Positions 1-10,678 of a DNA stretch of 64,000 nt are shown piece by piece. Position 1 is the stretch's first letter. Every line of letters begins with the position of its first letter. The translations under genes and the position numbers were made by a program. This stretch comes from Symsagittifera roscoffensis (Eukaryota > Xenacoelomorpha > Acoela > Convolutidae). Under the pieces are notes generated by a model. The model was not told where the DNA came from. It searched no databases and saw only the letters and a list, made by a program, of their open reading frames with translations. The stretch covers positions 66,826,471 to 66,890,470 of the forward strand of contig NC_087063.1 of assembly GCF_963678635.1 (NCBI RefSeq), in the 5' to 3' direction.

Positions 1-156
1 CACGATTTTTTTTAAGTTTTATTCAATTCTGCATTTATTTGTTTTGGGTTATACGCAAAAAGCATGTATTAGTATGTAGATGTATCTATAAGCGTTTATT
101 TTCCCTGTTATTTGTATTTTCAATAGCAAATTGTGCTAATCTATGGTTTTTATTAG

Positions 157-276
157 ACGGGAGGTGGAGGGGGAGGAGCTTTCGCCCAGTCAGCTGTGGG
201 CGGGAAGAAGGCTGCGGGTGGGGCATCAGCTGGAGGCCAGAGCAAGCTAGGAGGGGCTCAATCTCCGGCCATGAGT
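157..276 (+). CDS. ADGB: ADGB exon 1 (Gly/Ala-rich linker)
   Basis: The acceptor tttttattag and the donor gtaagt bound 40 codons in phase 0. They encode a Gly/Ala/Ser-rich linker beginning TGGGGGGAFAQSAVGGKK and ending QSPAMS. It has no recognisable domain; it is assigned because phase 0 matches the next exon and its GC content stands out from the intron. The following intron (277-20012) is occupied by the LTR retroelement. Confidence 0.6.
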
Positions 277-346
277 GTAAGTTTTTTTTTCATTGTAAGG
301 TCTTTTTTGAAGCTATTTGTGACTGTTTCTTTATTATTTCAAATTG

Positions 347-350
347 AATG
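347..350. repeat. Target-site duplication, left (AATG)
   Basis: AATG directly before the 5' LTR is matched by AATG directly after the 3' LTR (19265-19268). A 4-bp duplication is also seen at the solo LTR of the same family. Confidence 0.85.
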
Positions 351-760
351 TGGAACCTGATCTAAACTACATTTTATGATTGGATAAATTAGATATTTTA
401 CCAATGTAAAGTATTTAATATTAACCAATCATGATCCATCTAACTAACAACCCACTTATTTGTAAGTGCTGAAGTTACTTGTAATTTCAGCACCAGAGAG
501 ATTTGAATTTAACTTAGAAATTAGTTGGACTCTCCCGAGCACTTCAGCAGCCGCAATAAACCAGTATACCCTAGATCTATTGAGCCTAGCAGAGACTAGT
601 TAAACAACCTGAGACTAGATAGTATAAGAGTAAGATTAGGATCGGTATTAGACTAAGAAGTTGCACGAATCTATCCGGCCGAAAATAAGATAGCGTGACG
701 AGCAGACGGTGTACCCTATCCGAAATTACTCTATGAGTTATACACTCCAGTCCTAACTCA
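351..760 (+). repeat. 5' LTR (410 bp)
   Basis: It has TG...CA termini and appears identical to 18855-19264. It holds AATAAA at 555-560, which would end the R region. No convincing TATA box was identified. Confidence 0.95.
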
Positions 761-762
761 TC

Positions 763-780
763 TGGTGCGACCATAAGTCT
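763..780 (+). promoter_or_regulatory. Candidate primer-binding site
   Basis: TGGTGCGACCATAAGTCT begins 2 nt after the 5' LTR. TGG pairs with a tRNA CCA end. The sequence continues into ctcgaac, the complement of a tRNA T-loop, as expected for tRNA priming. The tRNA species could not be assigned. Confidence 0.65.
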
Positions 781-847
781 CGAACAAGACCTTAATAGCT
801 TAGAATTAACCAAAATAGATTAGAAATTAGACAAAAACATTTACAAA

Positions 848-1081
848 ATGTTATACGACAATAATTTAATTGAAATGTCTCTACGACTCAATAGATCAGA
901 GCCAATATTCCGAACCATAACAGAACTACCCGGAATTGGAAGAAGACCTCGAACCAGAGACGACATACAACAAAGTAGAAACTTGCCATATAGCTATATG
1001 ATAGTTAAGCAAAAACCAGAACAAACTTTTATATTTAGAATACTACTGGCAATGAATTTAGATTTTCATTTGCAAACATAA
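848..1081 (+). CDS. Possible leader ORF, 77 aa
   Basis: This short open frame in the leader begins MLYDNNLIEMSLRLNRSEPI. It has no recognised domain and no clear coding signal beyond the shared A-rich composition. It could be an upstream ORF, or an exon providing an ATG to spliced downstream messages. It is probably not a stand-alone protein gene. Confidence 0.25.
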   Translation: MLYDNNLIEMSLRLNRSEPIFRTITELPGIGRRPRTRDDIQQSRNLPYSYMIVKQKPEQTFIFRILLAMNLDFHLQT

Positions 1082-1408
1082 AACCTTGAAGTTAATCTTC
1101 AAAATCATTTCAGGCGCTAAACAAAATTGTTAATATACAATAACGATTGATAAAAAGATCTAAGATCGTTTTCCTAAATTCTGCAGTAATATACAAAACA
1201 TGTTTGAAAAATATTTATTGAAAAATAAAAAATAAAAATTAGTAGCATGACAATAAATGGTTAGTAATAATAAATCATCCTGTTGTTCCAGCTTCATCAC
1301 CTAAACATAACAGCATTCATAAGCTCACTAATATCATAAAAACACTAAATCTTTTCCTTACACAAATTTAAATCATTTTAAACTTAAATTCACTTAATTT
1401 TAAAACCA

Positions 1409-1493
1409 GATCATCAAGGCTTATCCTTGGATCTTAAATCATTTTCTACTTAATTAAATTTCAAATTTGATCATCAAGGCTTATCCTTGGATC
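1409..1493 (+). repeat. Duplicated 25-nt hairpin in the leader
   Basis: The same 25-nt sequence occurs at 1409-1433 and 1469-1493, spaced 60 nt. Each has GATC ends and a stem CAAGG-cttat-CCTTG. The surrounding 60 nt is loosely repeated too. Paired identical hairpins in a leader suggest a packaging or dimer-linkage element; that is inference. Confidence 0.7.
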
Positions 1494-2012
1494 AAAACAG
1501 AACAACTTTGTTCTCCCCCACCCACTTAATTAGTGTCTAACGACCTCAAACGTCGATTCACTACCCAACCCTTTCTAAAGACCTAAGACTAATAGAAATT
1601 TTTAAACAAAACTAATCATTCAAATTAGGATAAACAGTGAAGAACTTCGGTTATTCATCCTTCACTTAACTCCCACCTCTTACCAGACCCAGGATAAATC
1701 TTAGACTTAGTAAGTTTAAAATAGTATCTAACGAACTACTCGCGTTCTAATTATACCTGAACCTTGTGGATCGATTTACTATTCTCCAACCCTTGAACAC
1801 AATCACTACCCCTAAGTAAGATTAAGTAAGTTAACACCTTAGCTTATACTAGCCACGAGAAAGTAAAAAATCATTCTTCGGAATCGATATACTTTTCTCT
1901 CCAACCCTGAACAAATAGACCCAGGTTAAGCTAACCAAAAAATCGTAAGAACTAACAGTTTAGGAAAATAGAAATCATTTAACAACCTTTCGCATCCGTC
2001 ATCCTAAACCTT

Positions 2013-2480
2013 ATGTCATTTAAAAACCTAGGAAATAAACAAACAATCGTTTTACACAATTGTGAAATAGATAACAAAAAATACGACCTTGTAATCACAC
2101 CTCATACACAAACAGTTGGATACATTCGAACAAAACGACAAACACTAAAAAGAAAAATAATAACGAAACAAAGACAAATAACACGAAAAAGATTTTCAAA
2201 AAATCGAAACGCATTTTCAGAATCAGAAACCAACAGTTTAGACGAACTTTACAAACTAAAAGAATCAATAGATAAAAATTGCCCACTTCACGATCAATTA
2301 TATTTCTCTGACTCAGAAACAACTTCAAATTCATCAAAAAGAGGAAAAAGAAGAATAAAAAAGCAGTATAAACACAAACCAGTACATTTATACAATTGGA
2401 ATCAACCAATTCGACACATTAATAATTACATATTAACAGTCATCGAACGAAAAAATGAGCTCAACGCACACCCCAGGTGA
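2013..2480 (+). CDS. Basic 155-aa accessory ORF (ORF A)
   Basis: A complete ORF upstream of Gag-Pol, overlapping its start codon by 26 nt in another frame. It is strongly basic, with an Arg/Lys-rich tract around residues 40-66 (RTKRQTLKRKIITKQRQITR, RKRFSKNR) and a second basic cluster KRGKRRIKKQYKHK after a Ser/Glu/Asp patch (YFSDSETTSNSS). The composition is that of an RNA-binding protein, and the layout recalls Rev/Tat-type Arg-rich proteins by analogy only. The overlap suggests Gag-Pol is reached by leaky scanning or from a spliced RNA. No family is recognised. Confidence 0.65.
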   Translation: MSFKNLGNKQTIVLHNCEIDNKKYDLVITPHTQTVGYIRTKRQTLKRKIITKQRQITRKRFSKNRNAFSESETNSLDELYKLKESIDKNCPLHDQLYFSDSETTSNSSKRGKRRIKKQYKHKPVHLYNWNQPIRHINNYILTVIERKNELNAHPR

Positions 2481-5400
2481 AGAAAGTCCAGATGATGATG
2501 AAATCTTTCCTTTTATAGTAGATGCAACCACTGATAGAGGACAGCATATATTTTGCAAAAATTTACTATTAAATTTATTTGAACCCGGAATCAGTCCATG
2601 TAAAACAGAGTTCCCAGATGTAAAAATCAAAAGACAAATCATAGACCACTACTTAAAAGATATATGCAACATAACACAACAGTATGGAATCTACTCCATA
2701 GAATTCACCTCACCAAACCATAATCATAGAAAATATACAATTCAAACAGACGATCTTGATTTAGAATTTTCAAAAGTTTTTTCAGAATATATAAAAAGCA
2801 TCCAATATCATAACTCACAAAGAGCAAACTCCATATTCACCAATGAAGTTTTCGCAATAATATATAGTTATATTTCGATATTAGAAAACGAAATCCCAAT
2901 AACAAATGTCTCACCGACAGAAACATCTAAACATTTAAGAGTACGACATGAAATCACACTACTCTCTAGTTATTTAAACATCATTAAAGAAAATTTCACG
3001 AAAGACGACGTTTCACAACATACAAAACACGATCTACAAAAAATTTTGGCATGGTTCATAATAGATTATTTTACACACAATATTGATTTAATTGCACAAG
3101 CAAGAAAAAATTTTAGACCCCAAAACTCGAACGATGATACCGTTATCACAGAACAATCAGATTATGTTTGGGACCCCGAATGGTCTCATCCCGCATTTAT
3201 AAACTTCCCACAATCAATCTCAAGTCAAGCAATAAGTACAATATCTTACATAAGAGATTATGTAAGAGTAATACCCTTAACAATTGATGCAACACCATTA
3301 AACTATAATACATTTTTGCCCGATACACAAAATAATAGTTTAAACTCTACAGTCATACACAACGAAAACCTCAATGGAACTAGGAATCTTACTCAACAAG
3401 ATATCCAGACACCATCACACTTCATAAATGAAGAAATTGTACACACAACAACCACACAACAAAGTATTTCACCAATACGCCCAAATTTAACAACACCAAG
3501 AAATACAAATCCTTCACAAACACAGGTAACCTTACAATCAACCGTTAAACCTTCGGTTGCCCCTAAATATTCACATATGGATTACCAAACATACAGACCC
3601 ATGACAATACCATCAAAAACACGCAAAACATTCACTAGAAACAACTTTGCAGACCATAATTATAATTATACACATCCATCAAAAACATATAATCAACCAC
3701 AAAGAAATTTTAACCAATATACAAGATCTCGAAATTGGGATAACCCAATGACCCAACCTAATTCAATAAATTTCCAAACAAATCCTCCACAGGATCACAG
3801 TGAAAATTACCCATTTTTTCAACAAAATAAAAATAAAAAACAGACATCTTATCAAATGGATTATTTATCCTCAGATGATGATTTCTTACAACCAGATATA
3901 TTTGCACCAAATACTCAAGAATATCGTAGACAAGGAATACAGAAAACACGTACAAATCATAGAAATTTTTCTCCACAACCAATAGATGCACAACATCAAC
4001 AACCAATTCAACAACAAAATCTAATTAATACACAATCTTTTCAACCAATTCAACAGCAAAATCCAATGACTGCACACTCGTATCAACCATCACAAATGCA
4101 AAATGAAATACCACTCCCATATTATCTCCAACAACATGAAATAACAAGAAACCAACTTTCAAATTTTTCTCAAATGCCAAATGCAGCAGAATCATTACAG
4201 ATGACAATGAATCCATACCTTATGGGTGGATCATCAATAACATCAAACAAACATTTAATGGTTTTCACAGGAACAGACCCTGAATACTCTGTAGAAGATT
4301 ATTTAAATGCAGTAACAGCAAACCTGATTTTAAATATTGGACCTGAACCAATTAATACGCCACTACATCAAAACTGGATACATCGACGCACAGCATTAAT
4401 ACAAACAACCTTAGATGGCGCAGCCCAAAAATGGTTTTCAGTACTACCTCTAGAATTAAAATCAAACTGGAAAAGGTTTACGCAGGAATTTTCAAAAATG
4501 TTTGACTCCGAAAGAAACAAACAACAACAAAGAGTTTTATGTAATGAAATTCGCAGATTACCAAACGAAACCATCAAGCAAATAGCAGTACGAATCGAAA
4601 CACTAGTTCGAAAAGCATATTCACTAAATACACACGACTATAAAAACACAAAGATGACAGAAATCTTAATGATGACCTTAACACCACAATTAAGGAAAAT
4701 AGCAATAAAAAAGAGAGCATCCCATCCTTCTTCAATTCGAGAACCCGATTTAGATTTTCGAAAACTAGTAGACAAATTAGAAAAAGCAGAAATCACGATG
4801 AAACTAGAAGAAACGGAAAATCTGAAATTACAATACGTTAACAGAATTGAAACGACTCCCACTAATATTAATAATATACAGGAATCAGAGACAGACCTCG
4901 TTGAAAAAATCACTGAAATACTCAATATTTACGAAAAGAACCCAAACTTTAAAGGCAAACCATCTTTCAAAAAATGGTGTAATTATTGCCGACGATACGG
5001 ACATAGTATTTCCGAATGTAGACAAAAACAGCAAGACAATCAAAATAAACCTCAAAAATATAAAGAACCAAATAAATCATTCTATCAATACATGAAAAAA
5101 GATCAAAATCTACCAAACAAAACAGTCTACAGCAACAACAGTTCAGGAAAACCACTCCCGAACAATACAAATTATACAAGAAATCAATCACCATATAACT
5201 CAAGTTATAGAGGAAGATCGCCAGAACGAAGAAACACGCATAATTCATCACAAAATCACTACAATAGACCAAATAGTAGAAGTAACTACTCCAGATCAAA
5301 TTCAAATACACAACGATTTGTTTCTAGATCTAATTCCCAATCAAGAAATAACTACTATCCAAACAACCAATCACGAAATTCATCATACAATAGGAATAGA

Positions 5401-8400
5401 AACTACTCCTATAATCGAAATAGAAGTTATTCAAACAACCGAAACCAGAATTACCCGAACAATCAATCAAGGAATAACTCATATAATAGATCGAACTATA
5501 ACAGACCAAACAATAATTACCAAAACAGATCGCGAAATAATTCACAAAATAGACACTCAAGTTATAATAATCGTTATAGAAATTATTCCCAATCACCACA
5601 CCGGAATAATAATCACTATAATAACTCTAATAATCGTCACAGAAGTAGTACACCTAAACATCAAAGACAAATCAATCAAGTACAGTCTAACCCAGAAACA
5701 ACATCAGACCCTCCAGGTATTGATGACACAGTAACTGATACGTTACAACTCAATCAAATAAACTGTACATCATCAGATTCAGATGGTGATACAGAAAACA
5801 CTCTTTCTATCAATATGATAAATCTCGAAAATGACTATGAATCTGTCATATATGAACAACCTTTTTCATCACACATATATGAAAATCAATCAGAATTTCT
5901 TCAAAATTATTACACTACACCCATAAATTCCACACCAACGACGCAAGAAACAAATGAGATTAACACTACAAATCAAACCAATAAAAATACCAAAACAAAA
6001 TGCTTGAATACAAACCACATTTATCAAAATATACAAAAAGAACAACCCAAAGAAAAAATTTGGACAATACCATTTCTCTTAGAAAGCCCAAGAAATAAAG
6101 AATTTCAACCACCAGACCTTGAAATAGATTTTTTAATTGATTCAGGAGCAGAATCAAACATAATAAACATCCCCACATGGAATGAAATAAAAACTTTACA
6201 CCCAAAACTAACACCTCTTGAAACCTCCAGTAAGTTAGCAACAGCACAAGGATCAACATTGATAAACTACGGAAAAATCCAATTATTTCTCCTCCCCACC
6301 AGAACAATGGAGCAAAGCAAAATTTTAAATAAGCCATTTAAACAAATATTCCATATCACTGATATTAAATATAATATCATTGGAATACCATTTATTTCGA
6401 AGTATATACCAACAATTAACATACTAAATAGTAAAATATTAATCAAAGATAAATATACAAAAACAAAAGAAACATCCTTAACATTTTTTCAAAGATTAAA
6501 TAAACAACCACCATTCTTTTCAAAATTTTACCCGATATTTAACCAACAAAGAAAACACCTAAAACCACTATCAGGAAATATCTATAATTTTTCAATCAAA
6601 CAAGTTCACCAATATGATAAAGAACAAAACAAACAAAAATTTTATATGTCAGATTTTGAATTCAAACCTATTCACAAATTTTTCAAAATCACAATCTCAT
6701 CCATAAAATATTTGAAAAATTCGAATTCAGATATCATTTCCTTACATGTCTATAACAACACACCTTACCAAGTAACATTACCTTTAGGACTTTTAGGATA
6801 TTGCGAAACCAACGCTACAATATCACCAATACACGAAAAAGCCTATCGCGTAAATAATATACTCCAATTACTAGATATTTGCCAATCTACAATTCTTAAT
6901 GAAGAATTATCTATAAATAATATAATAAGTAACGAAAACAGAAATACGGATTATTTCACAAAAACTCCATATTTCAAACCTACATTCAACATAAGTAACT
7001 ACACAGAGGACCAACAGAAATTTTTAACAATGTTTAATTTCCAACATTCACAAATAACACAAGACGAATTCGAAAAGTTAGCCAAACAGCTAATTAAATA
7101 TTCATCAGTCTATGCAACATCAAAGTTCGATGTTGGAAAAATCAGTTCATCACTACATCTCCCGCTAAAACCAGACGCAGTTTTCAAAAAACAGAGAGCA
7201 AGTAAAGTACCAATTCACTTACATGATAAAGTGAACAGATTACTCGATATTTTAGAACAATACAACATTATATCATCAGTTAATAAAGAAGAACAACCAA
7301 AAGGCAACACATTTATCAACCCCGTTATCATTCTAGCTAAAGGAGAATCATTAAAAATAGTTCTCGATGCTAGATACCTCAATTCACTTATAGATGAATC
7401 AAAATGTAATTGGCCCATTGAACCAATACAAGTTATTTTAACAAAAATAAACGGCAAATACTTTACAACCGCCGATATGAATAGTGCATACAATCAAATG
7501 CCACTAGATGAACAATCACGACGTTTAACACAATTTGTTATCGGAAACCAACAATATGAATTCAACCGCTTATTCTATGGAATATCCATAGGACCAGCAG
7601 CATTTTCAGCTTTTATGAGCAAAATTTTTAGACCACTAATACTCAAGAAAAACGCAATCACCTATTTAGACGATGTTTTTATGCAATCACAAACAAAAGA
7701 CGAGATGTTCAATGTTTTAGAAAAATATCACCAAATACTTCAGAACGAAAATCTGAAGGCCGCTCCCGATAAATCACACTTCTTTTTGACAAGAGTTAAA
7801 TTCTTAGGACATAATATAGAAAGAAAAACAATCACTCCATTGAAATCACGCATTGACGCTATTCAAAAACTTCAACCACCAACAAATAAAAAGAAAATCC
7901 AAGAATTTCTTGGAATGTTAAACTTTTTAAGTAAATATGTTTATAAAATGCAATTATATCTACGACCATTTTATAACATCCTTAGACAACAAAATAATTT
8001 TGAATGGAACACAGAACATCAAACACGATTTGAAGAAATAAAGAAACTTTTAACTGAACAAATTTCAAACACAATTCCAGATTCAAATCAACCATTTTAT
8101 GCAATGTGCGATGCCTCGAACTTTGGCATCGGTGCAGCACTATTACAATCACATAATGGTACAAATAAAATGAACCTCATATCAGCAAATTCTCGATTAT
8201 TCACTCAAGCAGAGCTACGACTCTCAACTCTAATGAGAGAATGTACAGCCATAATATATACACTGACAGAATATGAATTTCTGATACTTGGATCAAAACA
8301 CCCCACAGTTTTATTCACAGACCATAAACCAATCATCTTTCTCTTTACACAAAAATCTAACCCAAACCACCGAGTTTACAGATTTCAACTAATTTTAATG

Positions 8401-9309
8401 AAATTCCCAAACTTACATATAGTTTGGACCGCAGGAAAAAATCTTGCATTACCAGACACCTTAAGTCGAAATACACCACCTGAATTACTTACACGAAAAA
8501 CAACAGTTGAAATACCCAAAAACATAAAATTCTACCTTGCAGAAAACGAAACATCACCCCGATTGGAATGCAAATATGCAGTAAAAACTGATATTGAACA
8601 ATCACAAATAAATAGTTTACAACATTTCCCACTTTATTTAGATTGTCAAAATAATCATTATGAAGTTGATCTACTTGGAACATCAACTTTCAAACCAATC
8701 CCATATTCTCAATGGATAAAAAATAACACCCAACAAAAACGAACAAAACAACACCCGCCTAAGAAAGACCATTTTCCACTAATTGAAAAAGAAGATTTAA
8801 CTGATAAAATAAATTTATCAGGACCACAAACAAATGATTCAAAATACACAATAAATCAAGTTTTTGACCTTCACGACCCACTTGATACAATACCCTTATC
8901 TAAATTCGAAATTGAAAACATTTTTCTCCCTCCAACAGAAACAATTACAATTTCAACACTAAAACAATATCAAAATCTCGACCCAATAATTCGACAACTA
9001 AAATCATGGCACAAATATAAAACTAAACCTATCAAGGCAGATTCAACCATTCTAGGCAACAAAACACTCCTCCGATACTTTCGCAAATTTAATAACACAA
9101 AAATTAATGAAACTACAGACCTTTTAGAGTATAACTTAAATGAATCTACAGTCCCCTGTCTCCCTTTAAGTATGATTCTCATAGCTTTTAATATTTCACA
9201 TACACAAAATATTAAAGGACATTCTGGATCAGAAAAAAACATATTCAAACTTTATACAAAATTTTTACTTCCCAAATGCACCAATTTGGATAAAAGTACT
9301 ATGCAATGA
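2455..9309 (+). CDS. Gag-Pol polyprotein (Gag, CCHC, protease, RT, RNase H, start of integrase)
   Basis: A single 2284-codon frame with no gag/pol frameshift. Residues 1-280 form an unrecognised N-terminal domain. A Gln/Asn-rich linker follows. A retrotransposon Gag-like region lies at about 590-790 (FTGTDPEYSVEDYL, GAAQKWFSVLP). A CCHC knuckle is at 842-855 (CNYCRRYGHSISEC), and an Asn/Arg/Ser/Tyr low-complexity tract follows at about 900-1080. Retropepsin has LIDSGAES with catalytic Asp1229. The RT has the YLDD box at 1737-1740 and FTTADMNSAYNQMPL upstream. The RNase H first Asp is about 1886 (CDASNFGIGAAL), with TDHKP downstream. The frame stops inside the integrase zinc finger after HSGSEKNIFKL. 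The N-terminal extension and Asn-rich tract make Gag unusually large. The stop at 9309 separates it from integrase. Confidence 0.92.
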   Translation: MSSTHTPGEESPDDDEIFPFIVDATTDRGQHIFCKNLLLNLFEPGISPCKTEFPDVKIKRQIIDHYLKDICNITQQYGIYSIEFTSPNHNHRKYTIQTDDLDLEFSKVFSEYIKSIQYHNSQRANSIFTNEVFAIIYSYISILENEIPITNVSPTETSKHLRVRHEITLLSSYLNIIKENFTKDDVSQHTKHDLQKILAWFIIDYFTHNIDLIAQARKNFRPQNSNDDTVITEQSDYVWDPEWSHPAFINFPQSISSQAISTISYIRDYVRVIPLTIDATPLNYNTFLPDTQNNSLNSTVIHNENLNGTRNLTQQDIQTPSHFINEEIVHTTTTQQSISPIRPNLTTPRNTNPSQTQVTLQSTVKPSVAPKYSHMDYQTYRPMTIPSKTRKTFTRNNFADHNYNYTHPSKTYNQPQRNFNQYTRSRNWDNPMTQPNSINFQTNPPQDHSENYPFFQQNKNKKQTSYQMDYLSSDDDFLQPDIFAPNTQEYRRQGIQKTRTNHRNFSPQPIDAQHQQPIQQQNLINTQSFQPIQQQNPMTAHSYQPSQMQNEIPLPYYLQQHEITRNQLSNFSQMPNAAESLQMTMNPYLMGGSSITSNKHLMVFTGTDPEYSVEDYLNAVTANLILNIGPEPINTPLHQNWIHRRTALIQTTLDGAAQKWFSVLPLELKSNWKRFTQEFSKMFDSERNKQQQRVLCNEIRRLPNETIKQIAVRIETLVRKAYSLNTHDYKNTKMTEILMMTLTPQLRKIAIKKRASHPSSIREPDLDFRKLVDKLEKAEITMKLEETENLKLQYVNRIETTPTNINNIQESETDLVEKITEILNIYEKNPNFKGKPSFKKWCNYCRRYGHSISECRQKQQDNQNKPQKYKEPNKSFYQYMKKDQNLPNKTVYSNNSSGKPLPNNTNYTRNQSPYNSSYRGRSPERRNTHNSSQNHYNRPNSRSNYSRSNSNTQRFVSRSNSQSRNNYYPNNQSRNSSYNRNRNYSYNRNRSYSNNRNQNYPNNQSRNNSYNRSNYNRPNNNYQNRSRNNSQNRHSSYNNRYRNYSQSPHRNNNHYNNSNNRHRSSTPKHQRQINQVQSNPETTSDPPGIDDTVTDTLQLNQINCTSSDSDGDTENTLSINMINLENDYESVIYEQPFSSHIYENQSEFLQNYYTTPINSTPTTQETNEINTTNQTNKNTKTKCLNTNHIYQNIQKEQPKEKIWTIPFLLESPRNKEFQPPDLEIDFLIDSGAESNIINIPTWNEIKTLHPKLTPLETSSKLATAQGSTLINYGKIQLFLLPTRTMEQSKILNKPFKQIFHITDIKYNIIGIPFISKYIPTINILNSKILIKDKYTKTKETSLTFFQRLNKQPPFFSKFYPIFNQQRKHLKPLSGNIYNFSIKQVHQYDKEQNKQKFYMSDFEFKPIHKFFKITISSIKYLKNSNSDIISLHVYNNTPYQVTLPLGLLGYCETNATISPIHEKAYRVNNILQLLDICQSTILNEELSINNIISNENRNTDYFTKTPYFKPTFNISNYTEDQQKFLTMFNFQHSQITQDEFEKLAKQLIKYSSVYATSKFDVGKISSSLHLPLKPDAVFKKQRASKVPIHLHDKVNRLLDILEQYNIISSVNKEEQPKGNTFINPVIILAKGESLKIVLDARYLNSLIDESKCNWPIEPIQVILTKINGKYFTTADMNSAYNQMPLDEQSRRLTQFVIGNQQYEFNRLFYGISIGPAAFSAFMSKIFRPLILKKNAITYLDDVFMQSQTKDEMFNVLEKYHQILQNENLKAAPDKSHFFLTRVKFLGHNIERKTITPLKSRIDAIQKLQPPTNKKKIQEFLGMLNFLSKYVYKMQLYLRPFYNILRQQNNFEWNTEHQTRFEEIKKLLTEQISNTIPDSNQPFYAMCDASNFGIGAALLQSHNGTNKMNLISANSRLFTQAELRLSTLMRECTAIIYTLTEYEFLILGSKHPTVLFTDHKPIIFLFTQKSNPNHRVYRFQLILMKFPNLHIVWTAGKNLALPDTLSRNTPPELLTRKTTVEIPKNIKFYLAENETSPRLECKYAVKTDIEQSQINSLQHFPLYLDCQNNHYEVDLLGTSTFKPIPYSQWIKNNTQQKRTKQHPPKKDHFPLIEKEDLTDKINLSGPQTNDSKYTINQVFDLHDPLDTIPLSKFEIENIFLPPTETITISTLKQYQNLDPIIRQLKSWHKYKTKPIKADSTILGNKTLLRYFRKFNNTKINETTDLLEYNLNESTVPCLPLSMILIAFNISHTQNIKGHSGSEKNIFKLYTKFLLPKCTNLDKSTMQ

Positions 9310-9388
9310 TTGTATAGTATGTCAACTAAATAAACCTTACCCAAATCAAAAACAAATAGCACAAAAACAAGATTTTAAAGGACAAAGC

Positions 9389-10678
9389 TTGTACTTTAAC
9401 CATCGTATCTCATTTGATACTAAAGGACCAATTTCACCCTCATCCGAAGGAAACTCCTACATTATGGTAATTGTTGACGCATTTACACATTATGTAGCAC
9501 TTAACCCAGTACCACATTGTAACGCTTATTACGCTTACACAACACTTTATGAACACTGGATAGCAAAATTCGGACTACCAGAAATTTTAGTCACAGACAA
9601 CGGTACAGAATTCATAAATAATGAAATTATCACACTATGTCATTTATATAACATTAAACACAAACCACGTACATCTCACGCACCTTGGACAAACGGCTTA
9701 GTCGAAGGTATGAACCGTTCATTACAAGAATATCTTAGATGTATCATCAACGGAAATGATACAAAATATACCGAATGGTCAGCAGATGTAAAATTATTTC
9801 CCTTAGCATATAATTCACAAATTACGACAACTTTAGGAATGTCACCATACGAAATGGTTTTTAACCAAAAGCCACGCAAACCAATAATGTTTACAGCAAA
9901 TTCTCATAAAAACGCACAAGGTTATTGTCAACCAAATAAAGACTCAATTTGTTATAACCTACCTTTACATACACACGATGAAGATCATTTTCATCACCCA
10001 CAAATTCTTAAACTAGCCTCCGGTACACACACCGAATGGATTCTAAATAGAGATAAAAAACACAATGAAATTTATCAAAAAATAACAAAAAAGTTATTAC
10101 AAAGACAAAACATTAATGAACAAATCAATTCACGTTTTACACCAGCCTCCGAATTAAAAATTGGAACATTTGTTTTAATACCTAATTTTAATACTCAAAA
10201 AGGAATTTCTAAAAAATTACAACCCCTTCGAAAAGGACCATACCAAATAATTGCAAGACCCACTGATGTCACATATAAAATTACCGACTCAAACAAAAAA
10301 GAAATCGTTCAACATCGAAACAACCTATTACCTTATTACCCAAAAGAATACGCACTCCGCGAATTAACTCAATTATATTCTTTCACAGGATTAAAAATCA
10401 TTCAAAATGAACCACATCTGAAAAACACAGAACAAAATGATAACCCCACCGAAAATCAAAACACAAAACCAACCGCCACCAAAAACAATACACAAAACCA
10501 TAAAGAATCCCCAAAACAAAGAAAAAATAGAAAAATGACCGAACAAATAATACCCCAAGAACAAATCGACAAATCAGAAAATAGAAAAACAACAAGACTC
10601 CGAAATCAACCACGTAAAAACTATAAAATATTCATCCCCCAATCTAAAATTTTAAAGAAAGTGGAATTTCAAAAGTAA
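9389..10678 (+). CDS. Integrase ORF (DDE core and GPY/F module), offset frame
   Basis: The rve core has the first Asp in ISFDTKGPIS, the second in LVTDNGTEF and the Glu in NGLVEGMNRSLQ. A GPY/F-type C-terminal module follows (LRKGPYQIIARPTDVTYKI), then a basic tail. The ATG at 9389 is arbitrary: integrase similarity, including the Cys pair of the zinc finger (CNDCIVC), extends upstream in this frame to about 9260. Both frames are open across 9185-9309, so one frame change is needed to join Pol and integrase. Given the apparently identical LTRs, it may be a recent indel, a sequencing error or a true frameshift. Confidence 0.9.
   Translation: MYFNHRISFDTKGPISPSSEGNSYIMVIVDAFTHYVALNPVPHCNAYYAYTTLYEHWIAKFGLPEILVTDNGTEFINNEIITLCHLYNIKHKPRTSHAPWTNGLVEGMNRSLQEYLRCIINGNDTKYTEWSADVKLFPLAYNSQITTTLGMSPYEMVFNQKPRKPIMFTANSHKNAQGYCQPNKDSICYNLPLHTHDEDHFHHPQILKLASGTHTEWILNRDKKHNEIYQKITKKLLQRQNINEQINSRFTPASELKIGTFVLIPNFNTQKGISKKLQPLRKGPYQIIARPTDVTYKITDSNKKEIVQHRNNLLPYYPKEYALRELTQLYSFTGLKIIQNEPHLKNTEQNDNPTENQNTKPTATKNNTQNHKESPKQRKNRKMTEQIIPQEQIDKSENRKTTRLRNQPRKNYKIFIPQSKILKKVEFQK

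Larger units (their letters stand above)
761..2012 (+). other. Long 5' leader of the retroelement
   Basis: About 1.25 kb lies between the LTR and the first substantial ORF. It contains the PBS, a doubtful 77-codon ORF, a duplicated hairpin at 1409-1493 and several GTAAGT/GTAAGA sites (about 1700-1830) that could act as 5' splice sites for subgenomic RNAs. A packaging or dimerisation role is expected by analogy but is not demonstrated. Confidence 0.6.

Noticed and set aside
2095-10613. Minus-strand open frames across the retroelement coding region
   Set aside because: They are shadows of A-rich sense ORFs (poly-Leu/Phe/Val translations) without domains.
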